From assembly GCA_007127665.1 (NCBI GenBank), contig SKYY01000068.1, forward strand, positions 1 to 11,266: DNA of 11,266 bases. The letters are read 5' to 3'. Origin of the DNA: Balneolales bacterium. Its GTDB lineage: Bacteria; Bacteroidota; Rhodothermia; Balneolales; Natronogracilivirgulaceae. Under the pieces are notes generated by a model. It made no database searches and was not told where the DNA came from. It worked only from the letters and a program-made list of their open reading frames with translations. The translations under genes and the position numbers were made by a program. Each line of letters opens with the position of its first letter. Within the stretch, counting starts at the first letter, position 1. This document shows, piece by piece, positions 1 to 6,381 of the stretch.

Positions 1-3
1 CGT

Positions 4-40
4 AAAAAACGAAGCCCCGGACATATCAGTGTCCGGGGCT
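4..40 (-). terminator. Intrinsic terminator at the left edge
   Basis: A perfect 11-bp GC-rich stem (13-23 with 30-40, loop 24-29) is followed on the minus strand by a run of six T (4-9). This is a classic Rho-independent terminator for minus-strand transcription. The nearest upstream gene is the TPR protein gene ending at 235, so it closes that transcript or a small RNA lying between. On the plus strand the stem is followed by GAAAAC, so it is not an efficient terminator in that direction. Confidence 0.9.
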
Positions 41-140
41 GAAAACTTAGAGGTCAATGTAGTTATTGTGTCCTGTCCATGCAGTGCCTTTCGATAACTG
101 CACTTACAATGGTTACGGACAAGTTGTACGAATGTTGCAT
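41..140 (-). other. Structured trailer or possible small RNA before the terminator
   Basis: About 195 nt separate the TPR gene stop (235) from the terminator stem. The last 100 nt can fold on the minus strand. GTGCAGT and ACTGCAT (around 79-85 and 97-103) make a 7-bp hairpin including one G-U pair, and ATTGT/ACAAT (106-110 with 65-69) can enclose it. A symmetric T8A7 tract (minus reading of 142-156) lies just upstream. The only minus-strand reading frame starting near it is 25 codons with no ribosome binding site. I see either a long 3' UTR or a small RNA ending at the terminator, and no convincing promoter decides between them. Confidence 0.3.
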
Positions 141-234
141 CTTTTTTTAAAAAAAATCGCATTGTCCACTTTGATCAGTGATGGGAGTAGACGATGCATC
201 ACAAAAAAGTATAAAGCAGACCGGATGGGTTGAT

Positions 235-927
235 TCAGCTGTCTTGTCTTACAAAGAGCATGCCTTCCAGTCTTCTTGCCTGGTCGGCAACCTGCGAATC
301 TTCGTATTCGTTGAGAATGCGATTCACCAGTTGTGTTGCATGTGCAATTTCGTCTGCTTCCATGGCGGCCTGAGCGGCATTGAAGAGATTCTGCGGGGTA
401 GTGCCTTCGTTGATATCCCATTCTGCGGCTTTGACGAATACATCCGCCGATCGACTGAATTCACCGAGGTTGGAAAGCACTACGGCATGGAATGAAATGG
501 GGCCGACACCAAGGATTCCTCGAGGCGGATCAAACCGCTCGATATACCTGAGCGCCTCTTCGTAGTTTCCAAGTTCGGATTCAGCAACAGCGGCGTAGTA
601 ACGGGCAAGGTTGCCGGCGTTGGTGCGTCCGTAGTTATTGATGATGTCAACCAGGCCGGTGCGCAGCATGTCATTGTCTCCCCAGAGAGCAATTTCAAAT
701 TCACCCTGTCGAAATGCCTCTTCGGCATGGACAAGCAGTTCCTGTGCGTCGGCTTCCTGGGCTTGTGAGTAGAGATAGTAGAAAATCCCACCGCCAATAA
801 CAGCAATAAAGGCTACACTTGCCAGCATTACTGCGGTCATATTCCGCTTCAGGAAGCTGGTAAACAGGTAATAACTGGTGAGTAGGGGATCCGTTTCTAG
901 TTGTTCTTTGGATAATCGCTTGGCCAT
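235..927 (-). CDS. Membrane-anchored tetratricopeptide-repeat protein (YfgM-like architecture)
   Basis: A 230-aa protein. Residues 1-29 are polar and charged, about 31-53 form one hydrophobic helix (VMLASVAFIAVIGGGIFYYL), and the rest is soluble and helical. TPR-like helical pairs appear near 105-135 (ARYYAAVAESELGNYEEAL), 140-172 and 180-210, with the alternating Ala/Gly/Tyr pattern of the family. The layout (short cytoplasmic N-terminus, one anchor, periplasmic TPRs) resembles YfgM-type proteins, which assist protein traffic at the inner membrane. That role is inferred from architecture only. The ATG at 927 has no Shine-Dalgarno sequence, but the next in-frame Met would lose the anchor's N-flank. 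It is the last gene before the left-edge terminator and is separated from lolD by 78 nt carrying a candidate promoter, so it may be transcribed alone. Confidence 0.8.
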   Translation of the reverse strand: MAKRLSKEQLETDPLLTSYYLFTSFLKRNMTAVMLASVAFIAVIGGGIFYYLYSQAQEADAQELLVHAEEAFRQGEFEIALWGDNDMLRTGLVDIINNYGRTNAGNLARYYAAVAESELGNYEEALRYIERFDPPRGILGVGPISFHAVVLSNLGEFSRSADVFVKAAEWDINEGTTPQNLFNAAQAAMEADEIAHATQLVNRILNEYEDSQVADQARRLEGMLFVRQDS

Positions 928-972
928 ATCTGAGTTCGGAAGCTGGTATAAAAAGGTGTATGTAAAAGTGTG

Positions 973-1004
973 CTAAATATATGACTGTTTTGTCAGATGA
1001 CAAA
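973..1004 (-). promoter_or_regulatory. Candidate Bacteroidota-type promoter for the TPR gene
   Basis: On the minus strand TTTG (1004-1001) is followed after 19 nt by TATATTTA (981-974), seven of eight matches to the TAnnTTTG -7 element known from Bacteroidota, with the usual spacing. Transcription would start near 966 and leave an untranslated leader of about 40 nt. The -33 box lies inside the palindrome at 988-1005. The match is by eye and short motifs occur by chance. Confidence 0.4.
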
Positions 1005-1005
1005 A
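988..1005. promoter_or_regulatory. 18-bp palindrome TTTTGTCA-N2-TGACAAAA, possible operator
   Basis: Arms of eight bases are perfectly complementary around a 2-nt centre. It begins right after the lolD stop codon and about 60 bp before the TPR gene. Neither strand has a T-run after it, so it does not look like an intrinsic terminator. Its overlap with the candidate -33 box fits a repressor site. A short RNA hairpin at the lolD 3' end is the alternative. Confidence 0.4.
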
Positions 1006-1707
1006 TCAGGAGTTGCCGGCCGCGGGTGGTTCCAGCTGTCCGTGATGCAGGTTGTAGACGGTCGGAGCGATGCCGGCGATCCGGGTATCATGGGTGATGA
1101 TGATTATGGCTGTCTGCTCCTTTTCCCGAACGTCCATAAGAACAGAAAGCAGTTTTTCGGTATTGACTTCATCCAGGTTTCCCGTGGGTTCATCGGCCAT
1201 GATGATCTCGGGTTCGTTCATGAGTGACCGGGCGACGGCAACCCGCTGTTGTTCACCGCCGGAGAGTTCGGATGGACGGTGGTCCAGCCGGTTTTTCAGA
1301 CCGGTTTCTTCAAGCAGGTACTCGGCACGCTCACGTATCTCCGCCATGGATTTGCCGGCGATGAGCCCGGGCATGAAGACGTTCTCGAGCGCCGTGAATT
1401 CGGGCAGCAGGTGATGGAACTGAAAGACAAAGCCAATGTTTCGGTTGCGGAAGCCTGCAAGTGCTTCATCGTCCATGCGGGAAAGGTCTTTGTCGCGGAA
1501 GCGGATCGCCCCTTTGTCGGGCCGGTCGAGACCGCCAAGGATATGAAGCAGCGTGCTTTTTCCGGAGCCGCTGGCACCGACAATGGCGGCCAGGTCACGG
1601 CTGTTGATCGTGATGTCCACCCCCCTCAGCACATGTACAGGTTCTGACTTACCGGTATAGCTTTTGTGGATGTTTTCTGCGGTCAGAAGTGAGGTTGTGG
1701 TAGTCAC
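1006..1707 (-). CDS. lolD: Lipoprotein-releasing ABC transporter ATP-binding protein LolD
   Basis: A 233-aa ABC ATPase with all nucleotide-binding motifs: Walker A GASGSGKST (44-52), Q-loop Gln96, signature LSGGEQ (148-153), Walker B IIMADEP with catalytic Glu173, and H-loop His206. The segment FQFHHLLPEFTALENV after the Q-loop is typical of LolD in the LolD/MacB branch. LolD powers release of lipoproteins from the inner membrane to LolA. The membrane partner (LolC/E type) is not in the window. The start is taken as GTG at 1707: it overlaps the ymdB stop in a GTGA arrangement, the classic mark of translational coupling, and homology begins just after it. An in-frame ATG at 1800 would add 31 residues read out of frame from ymdB and is rejected. 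MacB-like function cannot be fully excluded. Confidence 0.88.
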   Translation of the reverse strand: MTTTTSLLTAENIHKSYTGKSEPVHVLRGVDITINSRDLAAIVGASGSGKSTLLHILGGLDRPDKGAIRFRDKDLSRMDDEALAGFRNRNIGFVFQFHHLLPEFTALENVFMPGLIAGKSMAEIRERAEYLLEETGLKNRLDHRPSELSGGEQQRVAVARSLMNEPEIIMADEPTGNLDEVNTEKLLSVLMDVREKEQTAIIIITHDTRIAGIAPTVYNLHHGQLEPPAAGNS

Positions 1708-2519
1708 GATTCGGATCCGGTTTCGAAGGCAGGAAATGTAACGGGAGCTATATGCATGCATTTGCCCGTTTCGGGATCGATTTTGGTGAACAGTCCGCAA
1801 ATACGGTTGTCACCGTTGGCCGTTTTATATTTATGAGGGGTTTGAATAAGGAAGCGCTTGATTGCGGTTTCTTTTTCCATGCCGATCACCGAGTGGTAGG
1901 GCCCGGTCATTCCCACATCGGTGATGTAGCCGGTGCCTTTGGGGAGCAGGCGGGCATCTGCCGTGGGGATATGGGTGTGGGTGCCGGCAATCACGGATAC
2001 CTTGCCGTCCATGTGCCAGGCAAATGCCATTTTCTCGGCGGTGGCCTCGGCATGGAAATCAACAAATATGATGGCTGTTTCCTCCCGTATCTTACCGAGA
2101 ACCCATTCAGCGGCCCGAAACGGATCGTCTATGGGCTGCATGTAAGTCCTTCCCTGAAGATTCACTACCCCGATCTTGTAGGGCGTTCCGGGTATTTCAT
2201 AGGTCCCGAAACCGAATCCGTGAGCGCCTTTCGGGTAGTTCATGGGACGCAGCAGGCGTGGATCGGTCTTCATGTACGGGTAGATCTTCCATTTGGCGAA
2301 GCTGTGGTTGCCGCCGGTAATGACATGGATACCCATGCCGTAGAGAGATCGCACGATTTCTTCGTTGATACCCATGCCATCATGGGAATTTTCTCCATTT
2401 GCAATGACAAAATCTGCTTCGTATTTGCTGATCAGGGATGGGAGAAGAGTTTCCAGCAGAGAGAGACCTGGTGATCCGACGATATCACCGATAAAGAGGA
2501 CCTTGATTGGTTTAGACAT
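1704..2519 (-). CDS. ymdB: YmdB/TIGR00282-family metallophosphoesterase
   Basis: A 271-aa protein of the calcineurin-like family typified by Bacillus subtilis YmdB and Deinococcus DR1281, which hydrolyse phosphodiesters such as 2',3'-cyclic nucleotides. The expected metal ligands are present: Asp12 (FIGDIVGSPG), Glu43-Asn44 (NGEN), Asn71 with acid His72 (GGNHSF), His156 (FHAEATAEK), and His181/His183 (GTHTHIPTAD). The stretch after GGNH is FAKWKIYPYM rather than the common WDKKE-type sequence, a lineage difference near but outside the ligands. I chose ATG 2519, where homology starts; an ATG at 2624 would place 35 unrelated residues on the 6S RNA 3' region. The start lies 37 nt after the U-run of that RNA, so expression probably depends on read-through of the 6S terminator or a promoter inside that gene. 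The gene overlaps lolD by 4 nt. Confidence 0.88.
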   Translation of the reverse strand: MSKPIKVLFIGDIVGSPGLSLLETLLPSLISKYEADFVIANGENSHDGMGINEEIVRSLYGMGIHVITGGNHSFAKWKIYPYMKTDPRLLRPMNYPKGAHGFGFGTYEIPGTPYKIGVVNLQGRTYMQPIDDPFRAAEWVLGKIREETAIIFVDFHAEATAEKMAFAWHMDGKVSVIAGTHTHIPTADARLLPKGTGYITDVGMTGPYHSVIGMEKETAIKRFLIQTPHKYKTANGDNRICGLFTKIDPETGKCMHIAPVTFPAFETGSES

Positions 2520-2556
2520 AGAAGCAGATGGTACAACCAGGGGCTTTTGAGAGAAT

Positions 2557-2741
2557 AAAAAAACGCTGATGAAGCAGGCACAAGACAAGCTACCGTCATT
2601 GACAGTGCGGGAATTCACTCGCACCGGGTCTGCCTTCCACTATTCACTCGGGGTGACGTGAGGCCTGGCATTGCCGAACGAAGTTGAACACCCTTTTTTT
2701 TAAGTGTTGTGCTTGTTTATGTTAACCCTGCTTCAAAAGCG
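2557..2741 (-). ncRNA. ssrS: Probable 6S RNA (RNA polymerase-binding regulatory RNA)
   Basis: The gap between zapA and ymdB folds like 6S RNA. The 5' segment (2741-2726) pairs with the 3' segment (2579-2564): 4 bp, a 2x2 internal loop, then 9 bp (TGAAGCAGG with CCTGCTTCA), followed at once by seven T (2563-2557). A second helix, ACAAGC with GCTTGT (2716-2711 with 2590-2585), lies inside it. The apical arm is a bulged hairpin (2664-2632), GCCU-CAC then UCAC-CCCGA-GUGA. A small hairpin GTGCG/CGCAC (2624-2605) sits on the 3' side of the open centre, as in known 6S RNAs. Length is about 185 nt. In gammaproteobacteria ssrS lies beside zapA, as here. 6S RNA imitates an open promoter and binds the housekeeping RNA polymerase holoenzyme. 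The exact 5' end and promoter are not resolved. Confidence 0.78.
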
Positions 2742-2769
2742 TTTAAAGAAACGATCTTAATCAGGCTAC

Positions 2770-3081
2770 TTAAATATCGGAATTTTCCTGTTCAATTTCA
2801 TCTAAAATCTTGCGAAGTGATCCGTTGATATCAGTGAAAACGGCTTTTTCGTCTGATGTCTTTCCCGGTTTTTCACCGTCATTGGCCATAAACAGCTCCT
2901 CTGCAATGCTGAGACTGGCCAATACCATGATCGTGGATTCAGGTTGGTTGATAAGCGCCTTACGGAAATCGTAAAAACGTTTATCCACAAAACCGGCGAT
3001 ATCCTGCATGAGCTCTTCGTCACCCTCATTTATCTTGAGAGGATACTGCTTGCCCAAAATGGTAACCTTGATTGATTTCAT
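2770..3081 (-). CDS. zapA: Cell division protein ZapA
   Basis: A 103-aa protein matching the ZapA family in length and pattern. The N-terminal strand-rich part opens with KSIKVTILGKQYPLKI and continues through the family-typical GDEELMQDIAGFVDKR segment (about 20-35). A middle helix (IMVLASLSIAEELF, about 51-64) is followed by a charged helix (about 80-100) that forms the coiled-coil dimer stalk in known structures. ZapA binds FtsZ and cross-links protofilaments at midcell. The ATG at 3081 has no Shine-Dalgarno sequence. The coiled-coil gene 137 nt upstream on the same strand probably belongs to the same transcript, and the probable 6S RNA begins about 28 nt after the stop. Confidence 0.9.
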   Translation of the reverse strand: MKSIKVTILGKQYPLKINEGDEELMQDIAGFVDKRFYDFRKALINQPESTIMVLASLSIAEELFMANDGEKPGKTSDEKAVFTDINGSLRKILDEIEQENSDI

Positions 3082-3218
3082 CAGTTTAAATCAAATTAGA
3101 TTTCTAAGGACAGAATGAATTCACATGGCAGGATTTAATCATTATTCTTTGTGTCAGATAGCCCTGATGGCGTTTCATCGTCTGGTATTTTCAGGGAGGA
3201 AAGTGTTTTTCAGTTGGG

Positions 3219-3614
3219 TTATTTTAATCTGCCGCCTGACTTTTTACGGTCAAGGTGCAAGTCTATCCTGTTGATAAGATCAACGATCTGCTGACGCAGT
3301 ATCCGTTTTTCATTGTCATCCAGAGTGCTGAATAGCGAGGGGTTGGAAGCGTGCGATGACACGAAGGAGTGTTCTTTGTGATCAGCGGACGATTCATCAT
3401 TTGCCGCACTGCGAGAGCTTTCGTTTTTTTTCAGCAGTTCATTTTCTTTGCGGACTTTGGCCAGTTCTCCGCGCAATTCTTTCAGTTGGGAGCTGAATGA
3501 AACGTTTTCTTCTTTCAGGTCCTGGTTTTCTTCTTTCAAGTCATTAACACCTGACTGGATCCTGGTAAGCAGATCACGAAACTCCTTGTAATATGGTTGG
3601 TCGTGGTACGTCAC
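3219..3614 (-). CDS. Small coiled-coil protein, function unknown, possibly division-related
   Basis: A 131-aa acidic/basic protein with no signal peptide or membrane segment. Residues about 10-65 form a long heptad-rich coiled coil (repeated LKEEN blocks, then LKELRGELAKVRKENELLKK). Next comes a Ser/Asn/His-rich linker (66-95) and a second amphipathic helix (98-125, NEKRILRQQIVDLINRIDLHL). It starts at GTG 3614 with a GGAG sequence (3623-3626) 8 nt upstream, one of only two clear Shine-Dalgarno sites in the window. The position between pheT and zapA and the coiled coil suggest a ZapA-associated or ZapB-like structural role. That is inference from context; I recognise no named family. Confidence 0.72.
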   Translation of the reverse strand: MTYHDQPYYKEFRDLLTRIQSGVNDLKEENQDLKEENVSFSSQLKELRGELAKVRKENELLKKNESSRSAANDESSADHKEHSFVSSHASNPSLFSTLDDNEKRILRQQIVDLINRIDLHLDRKKSGGRLK

Positions 3615-3740
3615 AGTTTGTGCTCCGTTTAGAGTAGCAAGTTAGTCGTTGACGGCATACTTCCTGTCATGAAAGGTGCTGCTGAATTGTTACTGCTTGC
3701 ATCGTTACTACTGCTTACTTCGTAATATCGGGACCCGTAC

Positions 3741-6173
3741 TCAGGAACGCAGCTCCGCTGAAAACGTGCTGCCAAGCTGCTTCAAAATTTTCTGAATGAC
3801 GGGGTCCACATCCTTTATGGTCAATGTCTTGGAATTATCCTGAAACGTCAGACGAAAAGCAATGCTTTTTTGATGTTTTTCCAGCGAGCCGCCTTCGAAG
3901 ACATCAAAGACTTCAATATTGACGAGTTTGGAACCGGCTGTTCGCTTCATGGCGGTCATCATGTCACCGGCGGCAACCGGTTTGTCGACCACAAGCGCCA
4001 GGTCAAACTCAAAACTCGGGAAACGCGAAACCGGGTGGTAAACGCTGCCGGCTGCTTTTCCGGCAATTTGCTCCAGCAGTCCGATGTTCAGTTCGGCTGA
4101 AAAGGCAGCAGCTTCCACCTCTGTATTTTTTTTCCAGGTTTCATCCACCTGGAAAATGGAGCCGATTATGGCTTCGTCACCATCTCCGACATGGGCCGTT
4201 ACCAGCTCAAGATGATCTCCTGTTTTTTTCCAGGCGGTCTTTTCGAGGATGCCAAGTCGGGTGAGCACGGATTCCACCAGTGCCTTCAGGTCGAACAGGT
4301 CGAAGGGCCTGGTTGGTTCTTTCCAGTGTTCCGTATGGATATTTCCTGCAACACCAATATGCAGGTGCGTAGCTTCGTGAATACCTTCAATCCATGTTCC
4401 GCCCTCGTTTTCCCGGCGGAAAATATTGCCGATCTCGAAAAAGCGCACTCCGGCTGCTCCCCGGTTGAAGTTGTAGGCCGAAGAGCGCAGGAACCCGAAC
4501 ATGAGTTGCGTGCGCAGCAGTGCCTGGTCTTTGGTGATCGGGTTCAGGGTGGGTACAACCACGACCGGACCCCCAAGCGCATCCATAAACCTTTCAGGAA
4601 GGAGGCTGTTGGTGTAGATCTCCTTGAGGCCGGCGCTGACAGCCGCCTGGCGCACCTTTTCGCGGAACTGCTCGCTGAACGGGACAGGTTCCGGGTTGGC
4701 TATGGTGATGCGTTCCGGATCCGGGATATTGTTGTAATCATAGATGCGTGCCACTTCTTCGATCAGGTCGATCTCAGTGGTGACATCCGGGCGAAATGCA
4801 GGCACGGTGCAGTCCCAGACGAGCGGATCGGATGATTTCTCCTGCGTGGAGAACTCCAACCGGTTGAGGATTCCGATTACGGTTTCCGGAGCTATGCTGG
4901 TGCCGAGCAGGGTGTTGAGACGGTCATATCGCAAAGGAACTGTGAGCGGATTTGTTTTCACAGGATGCACATCTGAGATGCCTTCGATGGTACCGCCGCA
5001 GAGTTCAAGGATCAGCTCCGCGCAGCGAAGAGCGGCGTCTCTTGTTATGGAGGGGTCCACGCCGCGCTCAAACCGGTAGGAGGAATCTGTCTGCAGGCCC
5101 AGTGCCCGGGACGTCTTCCGGATACCGACCGGTTCGAACCAGGCCGATTCAATCAGCAGATCGGTCGTTTCCCCGGAAATCTCCGAATTGACGCCGCCCA
5201 TGACGCCTGCCAGGGCGACCGGCTTCTCGCCGTCACAGATAAACAGGGAGCCGGCGGGAACGGTGCGCTCGACATCATCAAGCGTGGTGAATTTCGTTTC
5301 ACCGGGGAAGGAGCGTACATCGATTTTTGCACCGGCCAGTTTCTCCAGGTCAAATGCGTGCAGCGGCTGGCCCAGCTCATGGAGCACAAAATTGGTGATG
5401 TCGACCACATTGTTCAGCGGACGCAGGCCGATGGAAGCAAGATGCTGTTTGAGCCATTGAGGAGACTCGCCGATGGATACACCGCGCATGATGATGCCAA
5501 CATAACGGTGACATTTGTCCGTGTCCGTGATTCGGATGGTCTCTTCACTCAGCTCCCGGGGCACTGCCGGGAGATTGTCAAGCGGCTTTTTGAGGGCTGC
5601 TCCGGTTACGGCGGCCAGGTCCCGCGCCACACCAAGATGGCAGGTGGCATCGGGCCTGTTTGGCGTCAGTCCGATTTCAAAAATGAAATCCGGTGATGAA
5701 CCTGTCACTTCTGTGAAAGGTGTTCCCGGAGCGTAGTGGTCTTCCAAAACCATGATCCCGCTGTGGTCATCACTCAAGCCGAGTTCATCCTCGGCGCAGA
5801 TCATACCGGCGGATTTTTGTCCGCGTATTTTGGCCTTCCGTATCTTGAACGGGGAACCGTCCGGCAGCGGTGCGGGAAGGACCGAGCCGACCGTTGCCAC
5901 AGGCACTTTTTGTCCGGCCGCCACATTGGGTGCGCCGCAAACGATCTGGGATGGCTCATCCCGGCCGATATCCACCTTGCACACCACCAGCCGGTCGGCA
6001 TCGGGATGCGGCTGCACGTCCAGAACCTTGCCAACAACAATGCCTTCAAACTGTGTGCCTGTCTGTTCTATTTCTTCGACTTCCAGTCCTGTCAGCGTGA
6101 GTTTTTCGGCCGCATCATGCGGCGATGGCATTTTTGAGAGATATCGTGATAACCAGTTATAGGATACTATCAT
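3741..6173 (-). CDS. pheT: Phenylalanine-tRNA ligase beta subunit
   Basis: 810 aa, normal for bacterial PheT. Domains in order: N-terminal helix-strand region, EMAP/OB-fold tRNA-binding domain about 39-150 (VGKVLDVQPHPDADRL, then QIVCGAPNV), B3/B4 domain about 210-385 (NNVVDITNFVLHELGQPLHAFD, then TDSSYRFERGVDP), B5 domain about 405-480 (FRPDVTTEIDLIEEVARIYDY), catalytic-like core about 490-700, and C-terminal FDX-ACB tRNA-binding domain about 713-806 (YHPVSRFPSFEFDLALVVD). With PheS it forms the alpha2-beta2 enzyme that charges tRNA-Phe; the B3/B4 module edits mischarged Tyr. Start ATG 6173 is preceded directly by an in-frame TAG and has no Shine-Dalgarno sequence, only an A-rich leader. Unusually, 208 nt separate it from pheS, and that spacer contains a structured element. 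Confidence 0.97.
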   Translation of the reverse strand: MIVSYNWLSRYLSKMPSPHDAAEKLTLTGLEVEEIEQTGTQFEGIVVGKVLDVQPHPDADRLVVCKVDIGRDEPSQIVCGAPNVAAGQKVPVATVGSVLPAPLPDGSPFKIRKAKIRGQKSAGMICAEDELGLSDDHSGIMVLEDHYAPGTPFTEVTGSSPDFIFEIGLTPNRPDATCHLGVARDLAAVTGAALKKPLDNLPAVPRELSEETIRITDTDKCHRYVGIIMRGVSIGESPQWLKQHLASIGLRPLNNVVDITNFVLHELGQPLHAFDLEKLAGAKIDVRSFPGETKFTTLDDVERTVPAGSLFICDGEKPVALAGVMGGVNSEISGETTDLLIESAWFEPVGIRKTSRALGLQTDSSYRFERGVDPSITRDAALRCAELILELCGGTIEGISDVHPVKTNPLTVPLRYDRLNTLLGTSIAPETVIGILNRLEFSTQEKSSDPLVWDCTVPAFRPDVTTEIDLIEEVARIYDYNNIPDPERITIANPEPVPFSEQFREKVRQAAVSAGLKEIYTNSLLPERFMDALGGPVVVVPTLNPITKDQALLRTQLMFGFLRSSAYNFNRGAAGVRFFEIGNIFRRENEGGTWIEGIHEATHLHIGVAGNIHTEHWKEPTRPFDLFDLKALVESVLTRLGILEKTAWKKTGDHLELVTAHVGDGDEAIIGSIFQVDETWKKNTEVEAAAFSAELNIGLLEQIAGKAAGSVYHPVSRFPSFEFDLALVVDKPVAAGDMMTAMKRTAGSKLVNIEVFDVFEGGSLEKHQKSIAFRLTFQDNSKTLTIKDVDPVIQKILKQLGSTFSAELRS

Positions 6174-6190
6174 CTATTTGTTTTTTTGAT

Positions 6191-6268
6191 TCAATCGGTC
6201 ACATAGAATGCCCATGACGTTTTAATCATACTCCTGTGAGTCCCGGTGCCAGCCGGGTCATGGGCATT
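6191..6268 (-). promoter_or_regulatory. Structured leader element upstream of pheT (three-hairpin junction)
   Basis: A perfect 12-bp inverted repeat, AATGCCCATGAC with GTCATGGGCATT (6207-6218 and 6257-6268), encloses two small hairpins: CCGG-N6-CCGG (6243-6256) and ACTC-N4-GAGT (6230-6241). An unpaired A/T-rich linker (6219-6229) completes a compact three-way junction in the pheT 5' leader, ending 33 nt before the start codon. No T-run follows on either strand, so it is not an intrinsic terminator. Two tiny frames overlap by ATGA inside it (13 aa, 6226-6267; 12 aa, 6191-6229) without a properly spaced ribosome binding site. Function is unknown; leader control of pheT, an RNA processing site or an extragenic palindrome are options. 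Confidence 0.5.
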
Positions 6269-6319
6269 TCATCAAAGTGAAAAAAGTTTGTTATGGTGTA
6301 AAAAACTGCTTTCCACTGC

Positions 6320-6361
6320 CGGTTTGCCTCAGGATCCTTCGCCTTACGGTTTGCCGGATCC
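6320..6361. repeat. Short direct repeat CGGTTTGCC...GGATCC, two copies
   Basis: CGGTTTGCC occurs at 6320-6328 and 6347-6355, each followed by GGATCC (6332-6337 and 6356-6361), with a 3-nt difference in spacing. It lies just after the pheS stop codon. It looks like an imperfect local duplication in the spacer; no function is evident. Confidence 0.5.
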
Positions 6362-6381
6362 AGTTGGGTGAATAATGGATT

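Noticed and set aside
178..495. Plus-strand 105-codon frame and minus-strand 102-codon frame (113-421) at the TPR gene end
   Set aside because: Both are alternate-frame readings of the TPR gene 3' end and its trailer, with no ribosome site or motif.
1708..1800. Longer LolD start at ATG 1800
   Set aside because: The extension lies out of frame inside the ymdB coding end; the GTGA overlap at 1704-1707 is a better start.
1752..2474. Plus-strand open frame of 240 codons across ymdB
   Set aside because: It is antisense to a gene with all family motifs, has no homology-like motifs or ribosome site, and reads as the complement of ymdB.
2520..2624. Longer YmdB start at ATG 2624
   Set aside because: It would read through the 3' half of the probable 6S RNA; homology begins at MSKPIKVLFIGD.
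2687..2708. AACACCC/AAGTGTT inverted repeat around a T8 tract as a terminator of zapA
   Set aside because: The homopolymer is the loop rather than the tail, and it lies inside the probable 6S RNA, where it is better seen as part of the open 5' strand.
4191..4835. Plus-strand open frame of 214 codons across pheT, and a 225-codon one at 6679-7356 across pheS
   Set aside because: Shadows in the opposite strand of conserved synthetase genes.
6191..6267. Two tiny overlapping frames before pheT as an attenuator leader peptide
   Set aside because: Only one Phe codon in the second frame, the AGGAG lies 1 nt from its ATG, and no terminator hairpin with a T-run follows. Not supported as a Phe-sensing leader peptide.
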